A stretch of 8,515 nt of DNA, taken from DASPJL01 sp035628645 (lineage in GTDB: Bacteria; Bacteroidota; Bacteroidia; Cytophagales; Cyclobacteriaceae). The stretch is from assembly GCA_035628645.1 (NCBI GenBank), contig DASPJL010000077.1:1-8515 (forward strand). Direction: 5' to 3'. Under the pieces are notes generated by a model, which saw only the letters and a program-made list of their open reading frames with translations, searched no databases and was not told where the DNA came from. This document shows positions 5,622 through 8,515 of this stretch, in pieces. Made by a program: the position numbers and the translations under genes. The number at the start of each line of letters is the position of its first letter. The first letter of the stretch is position 1.

Positions 5622-5921
5622 TTAAGCAGCCTTAATTTTTGATTGAATGTTAATTTTTTGGATTTGCTTCATCGCTGTCAGCAAGTAGTGGAAGGTATGG
5701 CACATGTCTCCTATATATTCTGAAGGATAAGGAGATTTGGCATCAGCATTTAATTGCACAAGATAATATTGTGCGTCTTCCAGGTCCTCGATATAGATAT
5801 CAAGGTCTTTTGCTTGCAGCACTCCCGATAGCACACTGAGGATATTCTTTTTCTCTGGCTCGATTTCTGTGTTTTTCAAAGCTTCTAATAATTGGCGATC
5901 TTCAAAAGTGATTTTTCTCAT
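5622..5921 (-). CDS. Hypothetical helical protein (99 aa)
   Basis: Unrecognised 99-aa helical protein, acidic in the first two thirds, with a more basic C-terminal tail (QIQKINIQSKIKAA). No membrane segment, signal peptide or metal motif. The ATG at 5921 is preceded by an AT-rich leader and lies about 40 bases past the CTCAC/GTGAG palindrome at 5962-5977. It starts the transcript that also carries the 131-aa, 41-aa and ParB-like genes. It sits just downstream of the integrase, where recombination directionality factors and small regulators often lie, but nothing in the sequence shows such a role. Confidence 0.65.
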   Translation of the reverse strand: MRKITFEDRQLLEALKNTEIEPEKKNILSVLSGVLQAKDLDIYIEDLEDAQYYLVQLNADAKSPYPSEYIGDMCHTFHYLLTAMKQIQKINIQSKIKAA

Positions 5922-5961
5922 GTTGTTTAATATTTAAAATGTTTAGACAAAACTCTTCCGT

Positions 5962-5983
5962 CTCACTATTTTGTGAGTTTTTT
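5962..5983. promoter_or_regulatory. Short imperfect palindrome upstream of the 99-aa gene; possible operator
   Basis: CTCAC and GTGAG (5962-5966, 5973-5977) flank a TATTTT loop, with T6 following on the plus strand. No plus-strand transcript needs a terminator here, so a regulator-binding site for the minus-strand gene starting at 5921 is a better guess. The stem is only 5 bp and could be chance. Confidence 0.25.
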
Positions 5984-5993
5984 AAATACAATC

Positions 5994-6032
5994 CTTGGTT
6001 ATAATGCCGTTTTCGTCGGCATTATAACCAAG
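5994..6032. repeat. Perfect 16-bp inverted repeat after the integrase gene
   Basis: CTTGGTTATAATGCCG (5994-6009) and CGGCATTATAACCAAG (6017-6032) are exact reverse complements around a 7-base loop, TTTTCGT. It lies 14 bp past the integrase stop codon. As RNA it would form a strong hairpin and may end the integrase transcript, but the tract after it is only weakly T-rich, so a factor-dependent terminator, a protein-binding site or a single-strand origin-like structure are alternatives. Confidence 0.7.
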
Positions 6033-6046
6033 ACCGTTTTTCCGGT

Positions 6047-7330
6047 TTAGCTTACTTTCATTATTGATTGTTCTATAGCAAGAAGATGCTTCCTTTTCTT
6101 CTCTGGCCGGATCTCATAATAATGTTTCAAAGTTTTCTCATCATTACCGGTAATAGCCGCAAGTGTTTCTATTGGCATATCATTATCCACAGCAAGCATG
6201 CAGAAAGTCTTTTTAGCACTATGAGAGCTAAGAAGGTCATACTTTTTAAAGACCACGTCTGGGGCTCTTTCCTTGCCTCTCCATTGAGGAATAATTATTG
6301 ACTCATTAAAACCGACCTCTTTAAAAAGATCCTTTAAATACTCATTCATTTTTTGATTGGATATTTTAGGGAGATCTCCATTGTATTTTTTCAAAATTTC
6401 CTTCGCAAAAAGAAACAGAGGAATTTCGACCGTTTTATTGTTCTTGAGATTGGTAATCGTGATAAGATCTTTCTGGATATGGTAATTAGTTATTGCCTGG
6501 CCGTCGCTATATCTTAATCCAGTGCAGCAAGAGAAACAAAACAAATCTCTTACCCGTTCAAGCCTTGTATTACCTTTTAAATCGTAGTTGTAAAGCTTTA
6601 ACAGCTCATCTGCTTCCAGGAATATCTTCTTTTGGTTTACCGTATTATCCTTGTTTAAATTAACATCTTTTGCTGTTTTCTTTTTACCCTCAATTATCCA
6701 GGTAGCAAAGCGTTTTATTCTCTTGATATGATTATTTGCAGTAACAGGGCTTTGCTTCTTTTCCTTGATCAAGTACTTATTGAAGCCATTAATAAAATCA
6801 AAAGTTAGAACTGAAGAATCTGCTTCCGGTTTCTTAATTGCCTTAATATAGCTTTCGATATGATTTTTAGTAACTGTAAAATGTTTCTTTGAAGAGGCGC
6901 GTACGTCAACTTCATTTTCTACAAATTCATCATACAAAGCAATGATCTTCTTTTTACTTGGTTCCGGATCATCTGGACCGGCGCCAGGTTTAAACAGCGC
7001 TCTTACTCTTTCAATGGTTGGATCTATTCCTTTATTAATTAATTGCGTTTGCACGGCCTGTTTGATCGTGCTCTCTTTAATGGCAATGGTATTATTATCT
7101 GTTAGATCCTGATTCTTTAAAGTTTCGACAAGCAGCTCATTTGCTTTAATCTTTTTAACCGACCGGACCCTATTTATAAAAGGAGGTTTAGGGGAAAAAT
7201 ATTCTAACTCTACTTTAACTGTAGTGTTAAATAAGGTAGTTCTTTCATTATGTCCATATTGAACATAAACAGGAGACTGTCCTATTTTATTTTTATTCTG
7301 CTTCCTCCAAACTACTTTATATGTTGCCAT
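6047..7330 (-). CDS. Tyrosine recombinase / phage-type integrase
   Basis: A 427-aa integrase of the type widespread in Bacteroidota elements: an N-terminal arm-binding domain (about 1-100), a SAM-like core-binding domain (about 130-225) and a C-terminal catalytic domain (about 235-427). Catalytic residues visible are R273 in CTGLRYSDG, a beta-hairpin lysine near K296-K299, H370 in HSAKKTF, and Y405 in HYYEI. Two usually conserved residues are changed: the second arginine of HxxR is lysine (K373), and the H/W position before the tyrosine is asparagine (N396, in TGNDEKT). Its ATG at 7330 lies 116 bp from the attachment region, typical for an integrase next to its att site. It probably catalyses integration and, with a small HTH partner, excision. 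Confidence 0.9.
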   Translation of the reverse strand: MATYKVVWRKQNKNKIGQSPVYVQYGHNERTTLFNTTVKVELEYFSPKPPFINRVRSVKKIKANELLVETLKNQDLTDNNTIAIKESTIKQAVQTQLINKGIDPTIERVRALFKPGAGPDDPEPSKKKIIALYDEFVENEVDVRASSKKHFTVTKNHIESYIKAIKKPEADSSVLTFDFINGFNKYLIKEKKQSPVTANNHIKRIKRFATWIIEGKKKTAKDVNLNKDNTVNQKKIFLEADELLKLYNYDLKGNTRLERVRDLFCFSCCTGLRYSDGQAITNYHIQKDLITITNLKNNKTVEIPLFLFAKEILKKYNGDLPKISNQKMNEYLKDLFKEVGFNESIIIPQWRGKERAPDVVFKKYDLLSSHSAKKTFCMLAVDNDMPIETLAAITGNDEKTLKHYYEIRPEKKRKHLLAIEQSIMKVS

Positions 7331-7472
7331 TTTCTTGATCTAAAAACCTGAACAATATTAAAAGGTAGTCGAGTATTTGTCAAGTGTTTGGGTGCTTATT
7401 GAAGTATTTTGGATGTATTATATTTTTGTAACTAGTTGACAATTAGTACACTGTTGTACGCTGTTGTATTTA
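7331..7472. other. Element end between integrase and attachment site; no gene
   Basis: About 140 bp of AT-rich sequence with no credible coding frame. It should hold the integrase promoter, reading leftwards, and the integrase-binding repeats listed for the attachment site. No clear Bacteroidota -7 element (TAnnTTTG) was found on the minus strand. Confidence 0.4.
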
Positions 7473-7494
7473 GGTTCGAATCCCAGCGGGTTCA
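7446..7494 (+). other. Probable attachment site (attR) at a tRNA 3' end
   Basis: The element's right end. A direct repeat CTGTTGTA (7451-7458 and 7461-7468, 10-bp spacing) and a small inverted repeat GTACA/TGTAC (7446-7450, 7455-7459) lie just inside a tRNA T-arm sequence (7473-7483), and integrase arm or core sites are often arranged this way. Host sequence, including the tRNA terminator, follows directly. The crossover point cannot be read from this end alone. Confidence 0.5.
7473..7494 (+). tRNA. 3' fragment of a tRNA gene, possibly tRNA-Arg
   Basis: The sequence contains a T-loop (TTCGAAT, 7475-7481), the 3' side of the T-stem (CCCAG), an acceptor-like strand CGGGTTC and an A discriminator (7494), with no encoded CCA. 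The element-side half of the T-stem (TTAGG) pairs only partly, so the tRNA 5' part is not here; it should lie at the far end of the element. The acceptor strand implies a 5' end GAACCCG, which resembles Bacteroidota tRNA-Arg genes as I remember them. A strong terminator follows 24 bases later. Confidence 0.4.
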
Positions 7495-7517
7495 CAGACA
7501 ACAAGTCAAAAAGTACC

Positions 7518-7553
7518 AAAACCGCTTAAATTAAATATTTAAGCGGTTTTTTT
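7518..7553 (+). terminator. Strong intrinsic terminator downstream of the tRNA remnant
   Basis: A perfect 12-bp stem (AACCGCTTAAAT at 7520-7531, ATTTAAGCGGTT at 7537-7548; extendable by A:T pairs to 7518 and 7550), a 5-base loop TAAAT and a run of seven T (7547-7553). Its plus-strand orientation supports a plus-strand host gene, here the tRNA, ending at about 7494. Confidence 0.85.
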
Positions 7554-7822
7554 ATTTCATATTTAACAATAAATTTTAAGTAGTTGGTTTCTAATATACT
7601 TTTGGGATCAAGCGGAATTTCGGATCAAGTACCAACAGGATAAGCCAACATTTCCTCCATAAGTAAAGCGACAGTCCTACTTTCTAAATTTATTTATTAT
7701 TTTTGCTAAAACGATTTTTAATTGCAATAGGCTTTTAATTGGCCGATCTATGGCGCTATCCCGACATATTATTGGAACCCTATCTATGAATTGGATCAGA
7801 AAATATAGTTATTAATATAAAA
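7554..7822. other. Host intergenic region before the lipoprotein gene; no gene seen
   Basis: About 270 bp of AT-rich DNA with no convincing frame. It has an 8-bp direct repeat GGATCAAG (7605-7612 and 7622-7629) and one TATTTTTG at 7698-7705 that fits the Bacteroidota -7 consensus TAnnTTTG, but no TTTG lies at the right distance upstream. The lipoprotein promoter must be somewhere here. Confidence 0.5.
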
Positions 7823-8515
7823 ATGAAAATGAATTTAAAAACAGCAGAAAATAATATCAACATATTATTCTCACTTAAGAAAATTGCTCTAGGTGTGTGT
7901 TTACTTGTTATAATGAATGGCTGCAAGCGCATAAATACCGGAACTGCTTCCTCTTCAAATGATCATCCGGAGGCAAACCTGAACTGGAAACTTGGCGCCC
8001 AGGCGTATACTTTTAATCATTTCACCTTTGCAGAGGCAATTCAGAAAATCGATAGCTGCAACCTTCGATATGTAGAGGCATATCCGGGACAGCGTATTGG
8101 CGGCGGTATTGAAGGAACCATGGGGCCAGATATGGGTGAGGTCGCTAGAAAAGCGGTTCTGGATTTACTCAAGGCTAAAAATGTAAAGTTGGTCGCCTTC
8201 GGCGTAACTGGCGCAGACAATGAGGGGGATTGGGTAAAATTATTTGAGTATTGTAAAGATATGGGCGTTCAAACCATAACCTCTGAGCCTAATGAAAAAG
8301 ACATACCGCTCTTGTCCAAACTGGCGGATAAATACCAGATTAACGTAGCCATCCACAATCATCCCGATCCATCCCATTACTGGAACCCTGATGTTATTTT
8401 AAACGCAATCAGTGGACAAAGCAAAAGGATCGGAGCATGTGCAGACATCGGTCACTGGAGCCGTTCGGGGCTTGACCCTGTGGAATGTCTCAAAAAGTTG
8501 GAAGGCCATGTCTTG
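7823..8515 (+). CDS. Lipoprotein, sugar phosphate isomerase/epimerase family (TIM barrel), 3' end beyond window
   Basis: The first 231 residues of a host protein that runs off the window. The start is ATG at 7823; an in-frame ATG at 7829 is a second choice. A signal peptide with a lipobox (MNGC, C34) predicts a lipid-anchored envelope protein, and the +2/+3 residues (K, R) lack the acidic export signal some Bacteroidota surface lipoproteins have. The mature part is a xylose isomerase-like TIM barrel: VEAYPG with E85, TSEP with E155, AIHNHP (H178, H180) and ADIGHW (D208, H211), consistent with the metal-binding residues of the family. Substrate unknown; relatives often act in sugar or inositol catabolism. 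Its GC is visibly higher than that of the element genes, supporting host origin. Confidence 0.85.
   Translation, partial: MKMNLKTAENNINILFSLKKIALGVCLLVIMNGCKRINTGTASSSNDHPEANLNWKLGAQAYTFNHFTFAEAIQKIDSCNLRYVEAYPGQRIGGGIEGTMGPDMGEVARKAVLDLLKAKNVKLVAFGVTGADNEGDWVKLFEYCKDMGVQTITSEPNEKDIPLLSKLADKYQINVAIHNHPDPSHYWNPDVILNAISGQSKRIGACADIGHWSRSGLDPVECLKKLEGHVL

Noticed and set aside
3879..6301. Plus-strand open frames at 3879-4103 and 6068-6301
   Set aside because: They are antisense to the 224-aa gene and the integrase and have no recognisable features.
7421..7428. TATTTTTG as a plus-strand Bacteroidota promoter within the attachment region
   Set aside because: The nearest TTTG elements are about 9 and 30 bases upstream, not the usual about 19-21, and the region is AT-rich enough to give such a match by chance.

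Overview
The window looks like a junction between a Bacteroidota chromosome (probably Sphingobacteriaceae or a close relative, e.g. Pedobacter/Mucilaginibacter) and an integrated mobile element. The taxon is inferred from low GC, A-rich leaders without Shine-Dalgarno sequences, a tyrosine integrase of the type common in Bacteroidota elements, a primase zinc-finger type seen mostly in that phylum, and a flanking lipoprotein sugar-isomerase-like gene typical of that group. No database search was possible, so family names rest on motifs read directly.

Layout, right to left, because every element gene is on the minus strand: a tyrosine integrase (6047-7330) beside a probable attachment site (7446-7494) that holds the 3' end of a tRNA, tentatively tRNA-Arg; a spacer with a perfect 16-bp inverted repeat (5994-6032); a run of small genes (99 aa, 131 aa, and a 41-aa membrane protein at 5076-5201); a ParB-like DGQHR protein (4286-5053) ending in a hairpin terminator; an unknown 224-aa protein; a palindrome (3514-3532); a short excisionase/AlpA-type HTH protein (3258-3458); and a primase-helicase-like gene (1413-3241) with N-terminal zinc finger, TOPRIM and RecA-like ATPase domains plus a C-terminal HTH. 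That gene is broken by a one-base frameshift near 2785. Next come iteron-like repeats (1297-1414), a 63-aa protein, a VRR-NUC nuclease (628-1089) and two small proteins (293-631, 73-279), closely packed or overlapping.

Right of the attachment site, host DNA resumes: a strong terminator for the interrupted tRNA (7518-7553), an AT-rich leader, and the start of a lipoprotein with a xylose-isomerase-like TIM barrel (7823 to the window end).

Functionally this is an integration/excision module (integrase, HTH protein, att), a replication module (primase-helicase, iterons, nuclease) and several unknown accessory genes. No capsid, terminase, portal, relaxase or conjugation gene is visible. It could be a phage satellite-like island, the early region of a prophage that continues left of base 1, or a decaying integrated plasmid. 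The most notable observations are the split primase-helicase, the bidirectional iteron cluster, the altered integrase active-site boxes, and the inverted T-loop-like sequence at the left edge.
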